From the NCBI GenBank assembly GCA_030428205.1, contig JAUIBK010000005.1, positions 57,651-121,650 of the forward strand: a stretch of 64,000 nt of DNA, read 5' to 3'. Numbering within the stretch: position 1 is the first letter of the stretch; every line of letters starts with the position of its first letter. Both the position numbers and the translations under genes were made by a program. Of the stretch, positions 20,307 through 29,475 are shown one piece after another. The notes beneath the pieces are model-generated. The model had not been told where the DNA came from and ran no database searches. It was given only the letters and a program-made list of their open reading frames with translations. This DNA is from a bacterium. Its GTDB lineage: Bacteria > Bdellovibrionota_C > UBA2361 > RFPC01.

Positions 20307-22244
20307 TTGAATCAGTTTTCTAGAAACGCCCTTTTTTGGCTCATTCTCATAGTTCTCTTTATTACCCTGTACAACTTCGTGCAGAACAACCAGCAGGGAC
20401 TAGAAGAGATCTCGTACTCAACATTTCTCGATCGTGTTGAAAATAAAGAAATCTCAAAAGTTTCTATCGAGGGCGGAGTGATTCGAGGCTCTGATATCAT
20501 CAATGGGAGAGAGTCTTTTGAAGAAACTTTTATTACCCATGCTCCTAATGACGACCAGCTTATCGAGATTTTACGTGAAAATGGTGTAACCATTGATGTT
20601 GCGCCTCCCACAGAACAACCGTGGTACTTGATCTTACTCATGAACCTGCTCCCGATGCTTCTTATTATCGGGCTTTGGCTTTTCTTTATGCGCCAAGTGC
20701 AAATAGGCGCAGGAAAAGGGATGAGCTTTGGAAAATCTAAAGCAAAACTTCTTACGGAGGATCAACGCAAAGTTACCTTTGACGATGTGGCAGGCGTAAC
20801 CGAAGCCCAGCAAGAGGTTGAGGAGATTATTGAGTTCCTGAAAGATCCCAAGAAGTTTACACGCCTTGGTGGGAGGATCCCTAAAGGAGTTCTTCTCGTA
20901 GGCCCTCCGGGAACAGGAAAAACACTTATTGCGCGAGCAATTGCCGGCGAAGCTGGGGTACCTTTTTTTAGTATTTCCGGTTCTGATTTCGTCGAAATGT
21001 TTGTCGGGGTTGGAGCCTCTCGAGTTCGTGATCTCTTCATTCAAGGAAAGAAGAACGCCCCGTGTATTATCTTTATTGATGAAATTGACGCTGTAGGTCG
21101 CCACCGTGGTGCTGGTATAGGAGGTGGGCACGACGAGCGCGAGCAAACGCTCAACCAGCTCCTTGTTGAAATGGATGGTTTTGAGAGTAACGAGGGGGTC
21201 ATCCTCATTGCTGCCACCAACCGTCCTGATGTGCTCGATCCTGCGCTTCTGCGTCCTGGTCGTTTTGATAGGCGCGTCGTTGTGAACCGCCCAGATGTCA
21301 ATGGTCGCCTCGGTATTTTGCAGGTACATACAAAGAAGACGCCTATGAGCGATGATGTCGATCTCGAGATCGTAGCACGCGGAACTCCAGGTTTCAGTGG
21401 TGCTGAGCTCGAAATCCTCGTGAATGAAGCCGCACTCTATGCAGCTCGAAATGACAAAGATAAGGTAGAGCGTGACGATTTCGAATACGCCAAAGACAAG
21501 GTTATGATGGGGGCCGAAAGACGCTCAATGATACTTACTGGTAAGGAGAAAGAAACAACTGCTTATCATGAGGCTGGGCACGCACTTGTTGCAAAGCTGC
21601 TCAAGAATACAGACCCTGTTCACAAGCTCACCATCGTGCCACGTGGTATGGCGCTTGGTCTTATGCAGCAACTTCCTGAAAACGATCGTCACACATATTC
21701 ACGATCGTATTGGCTCGATCAACTTGCTGTTATGTTCGGTGGACGAGTGGCCGAGCTTGCTGTTTTCGGGGAGATGAACACAGGGGCATCCTCCGATATC
21801 GAGAGAGCCACGCAGATCGCCCACCGTATGGTGTGTGAGTGGGGGATGAGTGAAGCACTCGGGCCGGTTCAATATGGAAAACCAGAACAGGAAGTCTTTC
21901 TTGGCCGAGAGGGTGGCAAGTCTCAAGAGCTCAGTGAGGCTGTTCACCAAAAAGTTGATGCGGAAGTAAGACGCATTCTCGATGAGCAGTACGCTGTTGC
22001 AGAGAAAGTTATTCAGGACAATATTGAAACGCTACATACTCTTGCCAAAGCTGCCATTGAACATGAAACCCTCAGTGCGGAACACATCGATGCTATCATT
22101 GAGGGGAAGGATTTTGACCCCAATGGTGGTGGCGGCGGTGGACAAGGAGAGCCGACTTCGAAGAGTTCGAATGACAAAAGTGATGCCTCCGATGATACTC
22201 AAGCAACAGGAACAGAAGGAAAGAAGATTTCTGTAGCAGTATAA
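20307..22244 (+). CDS. ftsH: Membrane ATP-dependent zinc metalloprotease FtsH
   Basis: 645 residues with a TTG start at 20307 preceded by AGAGAGG. Two membrane helices (about 6-24 and 107-126) flank a periplasmic loop. The AAA+ domain has Walker A GPPGTGKT at 199-206, Walker [12 protein letters not shown] and the second-region-of-homology RPGRFDRRV. The zinc site HEAGH is at 421-425. The C-terminal tail is Gly/Ser/Asp-rich ([18 protein letters not shown]). FtsH degrades misassembled membrane proteins and short-lived regulators. It is the first gene of a run with cdaA, cdaR, glmM, nnr and tsaE. Confidence 0.98.
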   Translation: MNQFSRNALFWLILIVLFITLYNFVQNNQQGLEEISYSTFLDRVENKEISKVSIEGGVIRGSDIINGRESFEETFITHAPNDDQLIEILRENGVTIDVAPPTEQPWYLILLMNLLPMLLIIGLWLFFMRQVQIGAGKGMSFGKSKAKLLTEDQRKVTFDDVAGVTEAQQEVEEIIEFLKDPKKFTRLGGRIPKGVLLVGPPGTGKTLIARAIAGEAGVPFFSISGSDFVEMFVGVGASRVRDLFIQGKKNAPCIIFIDEIDAVGRHRGAGIGGGHDEREQTLNQLLVEMDGFESNEGVILIAATNRPDVLDPALLRPGRFDRRVVVNRPDVNGRLGILQVHTKKTPMSDDVDLEIVARGTPGFSGAELEILVNEAALYAARNDKDKVERDDFEYAKDKVMMGAERRSMILTGKEKETTAYHEAGHALVAKLLKNTDPVHKLTIVPRGMALGLMQQLPENDRHTYSRSYWLDQLAVMFGGRVAELAVFGEMNTGASSDIERATQIAHRMVCEWGMSEALGPVQYGKPEQEVFLGREGGKSQELSEAVHQKVDAEVRRILDEQYAVAEKVIQDNIETLHTLAKAAIEHETLSAEHIDAIIEGKDFDPNGGGGGGQGEPTSKSSNDKSDASDDTQATGTEGKKISVAV

Positions 22245-22272
22245 GCTCAGTCCAATTACTCCGTACGGGAAT

Positions 22273-23076
22273 ATGGGAGAACTTGCGCAAGCATCACATT
22301 ACCTTAGTTGGGAAACGGTACGGATCATTGCCGATATCTTTATCGTTGCTTATCTAATTTACAGAGGGCTACTGATCATTAAAGGTACCAGAGCGGCGCC
22401 AATGCTCGGGGGTTTAACGATCATTGTCTTCATGTATTTTCTAGCCAAGCCGTTTGGTTTAGTTACGCTGCATTGGATACTTAATAACTTTCTGAGCTCT
22501 ATCATTCTGGTCGTTATCGTGATCTTTCAAGATGAGATCCGTCGTGGATTGACAAAATTTGGACTTCAACCACTCTTTCGACGTAGCGATGTAACTATCT
22601 ACGACAAAGGGATCGAAGATATCACATTGATTTGTTCACGGCTCTCTGAAGAGAAACTTGGTGGACTTATTGTCTTCCAGCGAGAGGTGGGGCTTGAGGA
22701 TTTCGTAGAAGAGGCTGTGATTCTTGACGCCGTATTAGCTCGTAAGCTTCTCTATGGAATCTTCGTGAAAGATAGCCCCTTACATGATGGTGCTGTTCTC
22801 ATTGATGGAAACCGCATTCGGGCTGCTGGGTGCGTGCTCCCACTGAGCTTTAATCCAGACCTCGATCCTAACCTCGGAACCCGTCACAGGGCAGCGCTCG
22901 GAATATCAGAAGTGAGTGATGCTATCGTTGTTGCTGTATCCGAAGAAAATGGTGCGATTAGTCTTGCTCGAGATGGAAAGCTTATTCGAAATATGGATGC
23001 TTCGATGTTGAGAGACTCGCTCCACCGACTCCTTTCAAGTAAAAAATCCTCAGATGAGCAGGGGGATGAAGCATGA
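22273..23076 (+). CDS. cdaA: Diadenylate cyclase CdaA (c-di-AMP synthase)
   Basis: 267 residues. Three N-terminal membrane helices (about 15-33, 40-58, 62-82) anchor a DAC domain with the two catalytic motifs DGA (172-174, HDGAVLIDGNRI) and RHR (204-206, GTRHRAALGISE). It condenses two ATP into cyclic di-AMP at the membrane. The order cdaA-cdaR-glmM is the classic operon of Gram-positive bacteria and is also found in some diderms. It overlaps cdaR by four bases. All key residues are intact, so it should be active. Confidence 0.97.
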   Translation: MGELAQASHYLSWETVRIIADIFIVAYLIYRGLLIIKGTRAAPMLGGLTIIVFMYFLAKPFGLVTLHWILNNFLSSIILVVIVIFQDEIRRGLTKFGLQPLFRRSDVTIYDKGIEDITLICSRLSEEKLGGLIVFQREVGLEDFVEEAVILDAVLARKLLYGIFVKDSPLHDGAVLIDGNRIRAAGCVLPLSFNPDLDPNLGTRHRAALGISEVSDAIVVAVSEENGAISLARDGKLIRNMDASMLRDSLHRLLSSKKSSDEQGDEA

Positions 23077-23993
23077 AGAACTTTAGCCTCAAGGCGTGGT
23101 CGCTCGTTATCGCTGTTGCTTTAGCTTATTTCGTCAATAGCCTCAGTAATTCTACTGTCATAAGTCTTATCGTACCTGTTGAATTACGGAATTTGCCCCA
23201 GACAAAAGTCGTTCTTTTGCCAAGTATACGGCAAGCTCAGGTTACTATCCGAGGTCCTTCGCATCTTATGGAAGGTGTAGGGCAGTCTCCACCGTCTTTT
23301 TCTGTCTCGATTCCGGAAGAGGTCGGTGATAGGTATTCTTTTAATCTGCAGTCGGAACATCTCGTTTTACCTCCTGGTGTTGAGGTCCTTAATATCGATC
23401 CCCCTCAGATGGAGCTTGTATTTGACGATCTCATAACAAAACAGCTCCCTGTTCAAGTTCCCCGTATCGGTACACTCAGAAAAGATTTTGTTCTCAACAA
23501 AATGACAATTACCCCTGCAGAAATTACGGTAACAGGTCCCATATCAGAGATGGAAGGAATTGAGTCTGTTGAAACAGCGGCAATCGATATGCGTGCGATT
23601 CAAGAATCAACAACCAGAACACTTACTCTTTCAACCCCCGGTCGATACATGAAGCTTGAGCCTTCGAAGGTTTCCGTTGAGGTGCAGGTGAGTCAGATTA
23701 AGACTGAGAAGAAGTTTTCAAAGATACCACTCGATCTGAGACAGGAAGGTTCACAACTTGAGTACACCGCGTCTTTGCCCCACGTCTCTGTTGAAGTATC
23801 AGGACCTAAGGCGAAGATGAATACACTCAAACCATCTCTTGTTTCCTCATTCGTCGAGATTTCGAGTGATGAAAAACGTAAAACGTTTGACGCTCGAGTT
23901 CAGATTGAACTTCCTGACGACATTGAACTTGTATTTGTGAACCCTGAGACGGTTACCCTTACAGCGAAATCCGATTTACCACCGAAGAAGTGA
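23073..23993 (+). CDS. cdaR: CdaA regulator CdaR (YbbR repeats)
   Basis: 306 residues. One N-terminal membrane helix (about 7-24) is followed by an extracytoplasmic part with about three YbbR repeats, each with the pattern x-V-T-V-x-G-P (QVTIRGPSHLMEGV, EITVTGPISEMEGIE, VSVEVSGPKAKMNTL). CdaR proteins bind CdaA through the membrane and tune c-di-AMP synthesis. Firmicutes proteins often have four repeats; this one is shorter. Its ATG overlaps the cdaA stop (ATGA) and glmM starts seven bases later. Confidence 0.93.
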   Translation: MKNFSLKAWSLVIAVALAYFVNSLSNSTVISLIVPVELRNLPQTKVVLLPSIRQAQVTIRGPSHLMEGVGQSPPSFSVSIPEEVGDRYSFNLQSEHLVLPPGVEVLNIDPPQMELVFDDLITKQLPVQVPRIGTLRKDFVLNKMTITPAEITVTGPISEMEGIESVETAAIDMRAIQESTTRTLTLSTPGRYMKLEPSKVSVEVQVSQIKTEKKFSKIPLDLRQEGSQLEYTASLPHVSVEVSGPKAKMNTLKPSLVSSFVEISSDEKRKTFDARVQIELPDDIELVFVNPETVTLTAKSDLPPKK

Positions 23994-24000
23994 GGCTCAC

Positions 24001-25365
24001 ATGGAGAAAGAACGTAAATATTTCGGAACCGATGGTATCCGTGCTATCGCAGGATGCGAACCACTCGATCCGCAAACCCTCGTACGGCTTGGACAGGCGC
24101 TTGCTTGTGTTTTTCTTCGCGATCCTGGAAAGCACCGAATCCTGATTGGAAAGGATACAAGGCTTTCGGGGTACATGATTGAGACGGCGCTCGCTTCTGG
24201 AATCACCTCAATGGGCGCTGACGTTCTCCTTGTTGGTCCACTCCCAACGCCAGGTGTCGCGTATCTGACAAAGAGCATGAGAGCTGATGCAGGCGTGATG
24301 ATATCAGCTTCGCATAATGCCTATGAGGACAACGGTATTAAGATCTTTGCCAACGATGGATATAAGCTTCCTGACGAAAAAGAGCTTGAGATCGAACGTC
24401 TCCTTGTTCCTGGGGCGCTCGACGAACTCAAACCTGATTCTGGAACGATTGGGAAAGCTACCCGGATCGACGATGCGCTTGGTCGATACACTGTCTACCT
24501 CAAGGGGTGTTTTCCAAGAGATCTCTCGCTTGAAGGTATGAGGATAGGGTTTGACTGCGCGAACGGGGCAGCATACCACCTTGCGCCACAAACATTTGAA
24601 GAGCTAGGCGCAGAGGTGGTAGCTCGTGGAATTAGTCCAAACGGACGGAACATTAATGCAGGCTTTGGGAGCCTCTATCCTGAGATAGTAAAGAAACTTG
24701 TTCTCGAGCAGAACCTTGATATCGGTATTGCTCTTGATGGTGATGCGGACCGGGCTGTGTTTGTTGATGAGAAGGGAACTGTTCTTGATGGTGATGTCGT
24801 ACTTGCCATCTGTGGTCGCTTTATGAAAATGTCGGGACAGCTACCGGGTGATCACATTGTTACAACAGTTATGGCGAACCTCGGCTTGGAAAAGTTTTTA
24901 TCTTCAGAGGGGATTGCTATCTCACGAACTCAGGTAGGTGATCGCTATGTGCTTGAGGAGATGCTCTCCAAAGGTGCAACTCTCGGTGGAGAGCAATCAG
25001 GTCATACCATTTTCTCCGAGTGGGCTACTACTGGTGATGGCACGTTAACAGCACTCAAAGTCGTTGAGGTTATGAGGCGTCTCAATAAGCCGCTCTCAGA
25101 GCTTGCAGCTGACTTTGTTCGTTTTCCACAAAGACTTATCAATATTCAAGTACGCTCAAAGCCAGACCTTTCCACTATCCCAGCAATAGCAGATGAGATA
25201 GAGAAGAAAGAAGGTGCACTTGAAGATACGGGCCGCATTCTCGTTCGATACTCAGGAACCGAAAATAAAGCTCGCGTAATGATTGAATGTGAAGATGAAA
25301 AATTGTGCGACCAGTATGCTCGAGAAGTAGCGGATGTTATAGAGAGAGAAATTGGTGCTGTTTAA
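24001..25365 (+). CDS. glmM: Phosphoglucosamine mutase
   Basis: 454 residues, normal length. The phosphoserine loop is ISASHNAYEDNG, with Ser104 as the phosphorylated residue; the metal loop DGDADR is at 246-251; the sugar loop GGEQSGH and phosphate loop RYSGTENKARVMIE are present. It converts glucosamine-6-phosphate to glucosamine-1-phosphate on the way to UDP-GlcNAc, feeding peptidoglycan and LPS. CdaA and GlmM interact in other bacteria, so this operon probably links c-di-AMP to wall precursor supply. That link is known for the family and inferred here. Confidence 0.97.
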   Translation: MEKERKYFGTDGIRAIAGCEPLDPQTLVRLGQALACVFLRDPGKHRILIGKDTRLSGYMIETALASGITSMGADVLLVGPLPTPGVAYLTKSMRADAGVMISASHNAYEDNGIKIFANDGYKLPDEKELEIERLLVPGALDELKPDSGTIGKATRIDDALGRYTVYLKGCFPRDLSLEGMRIGFDCANGAAYHLAPQTFEELGAEVVARGISPNGRNINAGFGSLYPEIVKKLVLEQNLDIGIALDGDADRAVFVDEKGTVLDGDVVLAICGRFMKMSGQLPGDHIVTTVMANLGLEKFLSSEGIAISRTQVGDRYVLEEMLSKGATLGGEQSGHTIFSEWATTGDGTLTALKVVEVMRRLNKPLSELAADFVRFPQRLINIQVRSKPDLSTIPAIADEIEKKEGALEDTGRILVRYSGTENKARVMIECEDEKLCDQYAREVADVIEREIGAV

Positions 25366-25432
25366 CTTATCTCTTCCATTCCGTATATGACTTGCACCTG
25401 ATAGTCGTCACCTATAAGGTGCCCATCTCTGT

Positions 25433-27058
25433 ATGTATCCGATTGAACGAATACAACTTCACGGCTCCCCAGGTTCCTCGTATCTCCCTACGGCAGCACA
25501 GATGTCGGCTCTTGATCGCACGACCATCGAAAATGGCGTACCTTCTTTAGAGCTCATGGAACGTGCGGGAAGCGAAGTTTGCTCCGTACTTTTGTCTGAG
25601 CTCAAAGCTCGACAGGTTGACGTATCACGAGGAGTTATTCTTGCTGGCCCCGGTAATAATGGTGGCGATGGTCTCGTGCTTGCAAGATTACTCCTTGAAC
25701 AAAATATTAAGTCCACTGTGTATCTCTTCTCTTCGAAGCGCTACTCATTAGAGCTGCTTACAAACTTAAAGCGCTTTGGAGAGGTAGGTGGGAATGTTCA
25801 GCTCGTTGGTGAACCGTCTGATCACATCGCGGATTTGTTTACATCGGTAGAGCCTCTTCAAAGAGTCCTTCAGTTAGTTTCACAAGCATCGTTTGTCGTA
25901 GACGCACTACTTGGCACAGGACAGCAGAGTGCGCCTCGAAGTGAGATAGGGGCATTTCTGTCGCTGTTTCAGGAGCAAACGGACAGGAAGCCTTTCTGTT
26001 TGAGTGTTGATATTCCAACTGGAGTTCATGCTGATACGGGTCAGGTTTACGAGCCGTATTTTCAAAGCGATACAACCGTCGCCATTCAGCTCGTCAAGCG
26101 TGGGATGACTCAGTACCCGGCAGCAAGAGCGTGTGGGGAGATTCGTAGCGTTGATATTGGAATTTCAATCTCAGAGCCTCCATCTTATAGACTTCTCTGT
26201 GATGATACTTACTCGTTCTTACTGCCGGTATCGTCTGATCAACACAAGAAGTCACGCGGACACCTCTTGATTGTCGCTGGTTCACACTCCATGCCTGGAG
26301 CACTTTCACTAACAACTGCGACTGCAATTCAAGCAGGTGCAGGAATCGTCACCGCTGCATATCCTGATGGAACTGATACAAGTAACTTGCCCGCAGAAGC
26401 GTTGCGCTGCGAACTTTCTGAGCAAGGTGGTTGTTGCTGTTCTTCCGCTGTACATGACCTACGAGATCGCCTGAGTGACTATTCTGCGTTGGTCGTGGGC
26501 CCTGGTCTGGGAAGAGGCCCTGAGGTTGAGTCGTTTGTACTCGATCTACTCTCTCATGCCCAGGAGCAGGGGCTCACAACGGTAATCGACGCGGATGCAC
26601 TGCGGTCGTTGCCGAGCGACATATCACGAAGAAGACAAGTAACACAGGGCACGTTGCTTACACCTCACCCCGGTGAAGCCTCTCACTTATTGAGGATAAG
26701 TACAGACCAGGTGCAAACAGACCGATTTAGAGCTGCTCAAGAGCTCTCTGAAAGCACTTTGGCCACGGTGCTGCTCAAGGGGCCAAGTACAGTCCTTTTC
26801 TGTCGTGGAGAAGGAAGAGTATCTACAGCAGGAACCCCTCATCTTGGAACTGCCGGAAGTGGGGATGTGCTCTCAGGATTACTAGGTGCTCTTATCGGTC
26901 AAACTCGAGATGTTTCCGAAGCGGCTTATCTGGGAGCCTATCTTCACGGTAAAGCTGCTGAACATATATATGCAGAAGAAACCAGCGGACCTATCGCTGC
27001 TTCTCAGCTTATTCCCGCTCTTTCGTTTTTGATTGGAAAGCACCAGAGGTTCATCTGA
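25433..27058 (+). CDS. nnr: Bifunctional NAD(P)HX epimerase/dehydratase (repair enzyme)
   Basis: 541 residues, two fused domains. The N-terminal YjeF domain (about 20-240) has GPGNNGGDGLVLARLL from 72 and epimerises damaged NAD(P)HX. The C-terminal ribokinase-like domain (about 260-535) has VVGPGLGRGPEV and GTAGSGDVLSGLLGAL, and dehydrates S-NAD(P)HX back to NAD(P)H using ADP or ATP. It is 67 bases after glmM and its stop overlaps the tsaE start, a pairing seen in many bacteria. Assigned to nnr (nnrE-nnrD). Confidence 0.95.
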   Translation: MYPIERIQLHGSPGSSYLPTAAQMSALDRTTIENGVPSLELMERAGSEVCSVLLSELKARQVDVSRGVILAGPGNNGGDGLVLARLLLEQNIKSTVYLFSSKRYSLELLTNLKRFGEVGGNVQLVGEPSDHIADLFTSVEPLQRVLQLVSQASFVVDALLGTGQQSAPRSEIGAFLSLFQEQTDRKPFCLSVDIPTGVHADTGQVYEPYFQSDTTVAIQLVKRGMTQYPAARACGEIRSVDIGISISEPPSYRLLCDDTYSFLLPVSSDQHKKSRGHLLIVAGSHSMPGALSLTTATAIQAGAGIVTAAYPDGTDTSNLPAEALRCELSEQGGCCCSSAVHDLRDRLSDYSALVVGPGLGRGPEVESFVLDLLSHAQEQGLTTVIDADALRSLPSDISRRRQVTQGTLLTPHPGEASHLLRISTDQVQTDRFRAAQELSESTLATVLLKGPSTVLFCRGEGRVSTAGTPHLGTAGSGDVLSGLLGALIGQTRDVSEAAYLGAYLHGKAAEHIYAEETSGPIAASQLIPALSFLIGKHQRFI

Positions 27059-27459
27059 TGAAAAGAGTGATTGTGTCTGAGGGAGATTTGAAGGATTTCG
27101 CCCACGAAATGAACGCTCAACTACAGCCGGGAACCACCTTAGCACTCGTGGGAGAACTCGGTGCAGGTAAGACGACCTTTGTGCGATATCTTGCACAATC
27201 GCTCGGTGCAACAACACCGGTATCATCGCCGACCTACGTACTGTGTCATGAGTATCAATCTACATCTCTCACACTTGAGCATTGGGATCTCTACCGTTTG
27301 GTTGAAGCGCCTGAGGAGCTCTCTGATCAACCAAATCCTACTACGCTGCGTTTGATAGAGTGGGCTGACCGATTTCCTGATGTTCTTGAGCAGTGTGATG
27401 TTGTGCTCACTTTTACGCTCAACAACGATGGAACAAGGCAAGCTCATTTTGAAAAATAA
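27058..27459 (+). CDS. tsaE: tRNA N6-threonylcarbamoyladenosine biosynthesis ATPase TsaE
   Basis: 133 residues. P-loop GELGAGKT at 32-39, then the TsaE-specific SSPTYVLCHEY and LEHWDLYRLVEAPEEL. It is the ATPase that resets the TsaB-TsaD complex in making t6A37 of ANN-decoding tRNAs. It overlaps nnr by one base and converges with a small minus-strand gene, overlapping it by 16 bases. tsaB, tsaC and tsaD are not in the window. Confidence 0.94.
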   Translation: MKRVIVSEGDLKDFAHEMNAQLQPGTTLALVGELGAGKTTFVRYLAQSLGATTPVSSPTYVLCHEYQSTSLTLEHWDLYRLVEAPEELSDQPNPTTLRLIEWADRFPDVLEQCDVVLTFTLNNDGTRQAHFEK

Positions 27460-27758
27460 GAGCTGAGTTGCTCCTTTCGTCTTATCCCGAGCCCTTTTAA
27501 TTTCAGCTTTTCAATTGATAAAGAGCAGTCTGATAGCTCCTTGTAGACTTGAATGAGAAGTTTATTGGGAAAATGAGGGATGTTTAGAAGAAGTTCTTGT
27601 GGCATCTCGCACATCTGTACCCGTTTTCTAGTGGCGAGTTTTGATTCGATATCTTTGGGGGCTTGCTTAGCCTCTGTCAAAGTTGGAAGGAGATCTGCGA
27701 GGACGCGTAGCCCGGAAATCAGCAGAAGAAGGACGAGGAGGCGCTGGGGATGTTTCAT
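27444..27758 (-). CDS. Small exported protein with a helix-hairpin-helix-like C-terminus
   Basis: 104 residues. Residues 1-22 look like a signal peptide or anchor (Lys/Arg then LLVLLLLISGLRVLA). The rest resembles the ComEA-type double helix-hairpin-helix: LLLNIPHFPNKLLIQVYKEL followed by LKLKGLGIRRKEQLSSYF, where the second turn matches the usual K-G-hydrophobic-G pattern. ComEA proteins bind DNA outside the cytoplasm during uptake, but the first hairpin lacks the G-x-G turn, so this is only a suggestion. Ends 16 bases inside tsaE on the opposite strand. Confidence 0.55.
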   Translation of the reverse strand: MKHPQRLLVLLLLISGLRVLADLLPTLTEAKQAPKDIESKLATRKRVQMCEMPQELLLNIPHFPNKLLIQVYKELSDCSLSIEKLKLKGLGIRRKEQLSSYFSK

Positions 27759-27852
27759 TGGTACGTTACCGTTGTGAGGTTCTCTACACGGATATCGTAC
27801 GAATGAGGATAAAGTTGCTATCCTCGGAGAGAAATGTTCGGGTTAAGTGTCA

Positions 27853-28164
27853 TTACGCTACAGTATTAATGACCTCCCCACGACCTTCTTCGTGTTCTTC
27901 TTTTTGAGCTGTAAGGGCAGCACCGTCTTTATCGGTGTTGTTTTTCTGCGGATCAAAGGATCCTTCAGGTCGAGAAGAAGTAGAAATGGCCCGTTCAGCT
28001 GCAAGGGTCTTGGTTTTTTCGCTTTTTGAGGTCTGAGCACTCTGGGTACTTGCCTGGGCGATACTGGCACTACTTCCAGCAGAGGTTGTGCTGCTTGCAG
28101 GCGTTGAGGCGCCTGATGCTGCTCCGACTGAGGAGTTTGTAATGATAGCAGTGCGCATTCCCAT
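27853..28164 (-). CDS. Small Ser/Ala/Thr-rich hypothetical protein
   Basis: 103 residues, low complexity: an Ala/Ser/Thr-rich N-terminal half (SSVGAASGASTPASSTTSAG) and a charged C-terminal half (FDPQKNNTDKDGAALTAQKE). Codon use looks coding, but there is no clear ribosome site; the start could also be the ATG two codons downstream, before which GGGA occurs. It is likely disordered. I recognise no family. Divergent from the cysteine desulfurase gene by 160 bases. Confidence 0.5.
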   Translation of the reverse strand: MGMRTAIITNSSVGAASGASTPASSTTSAGSSASIAQASTQSAQTSKSEKTKTLAAERAISTSSRPEGSFDPQKNNTDKDGAALTAQKEEHEEGRGEVINTVA

Positions 28165-28324
28165 AAGAATCAGCTCAGATTACAATCTGCAATAAGCCAC
28201 CGTCGAATTTTTGCATTGAATCGAAAGTGTACGTATAATTTCGGGTCTTTAGGTGGTAATACTAAGTATTCCTCGCGCTTTTCCTGCTGGAATTGATTAA
28301 TCAGAATAGTCATTCACTTGTTTT

Positions 28325-29473
28325 ATGAGAATTTATCTCGACGCAAATGCAACCTACGGGGGGCTACGTGATGTCCTTGAGCAGGTGCCCCACCTCTCCG
28401 GCGCTGTGCATAATCCAAGTGCGATTCATAGTGCTGGGCAGAAAGCTCGAGCCTTGATCGAGCAATCTCGACACTCTTTGCGTGAACTCATCAATGCACC
28501 ACAAGGTGACTACGAGCTTTTCTTTACCTCTGGGGCGACGGAATCGAACAATCTCGCGCTGTATTTACCTTTTTGGCAAGCACTCAACGGGCGAAAAAAG
28601 ATACAAGATTTAGAGTACGTGATCTCTACCGTTGAGCACCCATCCGTGCTTGAGCCTGCTGCGCGACTTAAAGCCCTTGGTGCCAAGGTAACTTTATGTG
28701 CGCCAACGGTTGAAGCAATGATGTCAGCTGTAAGCCCTACAACGAACTTTATTTCACTCATGTATGCCAATAACGAAACAGGTATTCTCTACCCTGTTGA
28801 TCTCCTTCTCTCTGAGGTAAGAGGGCTCGCCCCTCAGGCGCTTATACACACAGATGCTGTACAAGTAGTAGGTCGACTTCCGGTATCATTGAGAGATCTC
28901 GGTGTAGACCTTTTGACGATTTCAGGACACAAGATCGGAGCTTTTCCTGGAGTCGGGGCGCTTGTTGTGCGAGACGGTATCGACAATCAGGCTACCATTC
29001 TTGGAGGAGCACAGGAGAAGCGGTGGAGAGCAGGTACAGAGAATGTGCCTGGTATTGCTTCTTTTGGGTTGGCTTCACGGCATCACCTTGAGCATCTTGC
29101 TGACAATGTGACCCGTATGGCTGAACGAAGAGATCAGCTCGAAGCAGAGCTTTGTGAACTTGGTGGTGTTTCCTCTCCATTTTGTCATGAGCAACGCTTA
29201 CCAAACACCACAATGCTCCGTTTTGAGGGAGTTGATGCAAGTGATCTTGTTGTCGCGCTCGATCTTGAGGGGGTCTGTGCTTCCACGGGCTCGGCTTGTT
29301 CGTCGGGAAAACCTCTACCATCAACAGTCCTTACTGCTTGTGGGCTAAGCGAGCAAGAAGCTGCCGAGTGTGTTAGGTTTAGCTTTAGAGCTGATGCGGA
29401 AAAGCAAGAAGTCACAGAAGCGATATCTCGTATTCGTTTGTGTCTTGAACGTATGAAGGAAGTGGAGCAGTAA
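28325..29473 (+). CDS. Cysteine desulfurase (NifS/IscS-type)
   Basis: 382 residues, class-V aminotransferase fold. PLP lysine Lys203 lies in ISGHKIGAFPG, and the persulfide-forming Cys325 in STGSACSSG, a long-loop group I arrangement as in IscS/NifS. The N-terminal IYLDANATYGG and FFTSGATESNNLAL are typical. It removes sulfur from L-cysteine. The gene that follows three bases later is mnmA, so the sulfur is most likely passed to tRNA thiolation. No iscU or sufB homologue is nearby, so an Fe-S role is not supported by context. Confidence 0.95.
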   Translation: MRIYLDANATYGGLRDVLEQVPHLSGAVHNPSAIHSAGQKARALIEQSRHSLRELINAPQGDYELFFTSGATESNNLALYLPFWQALNGRKKIQDLEYVISTVEHPSVLEPAARLKALGAKVTLCAPTVEAMMSAVSPTTNFISLMYANNETGILYPVDLLLSEVRGLAPQALIHTDAVQVVGRLPVSLRDLGVDLLTISGHKIGAFPGVGALVVRDGIDNQATILGGAQEKRWRAGTENVPGIASFGLASRHHLEHLADNVTRMAERRDQLEAELCELGGVSSPFCHEQRLPNTTMLRFEGVDASDLVVALDLEGVCASTGSACSSGKPLPSTVLTACGLSEQEAAECVRFSFRADAEKQEVTEAISRIRLCLERMKEVEQ

Positions 29474-29475
29474 AG

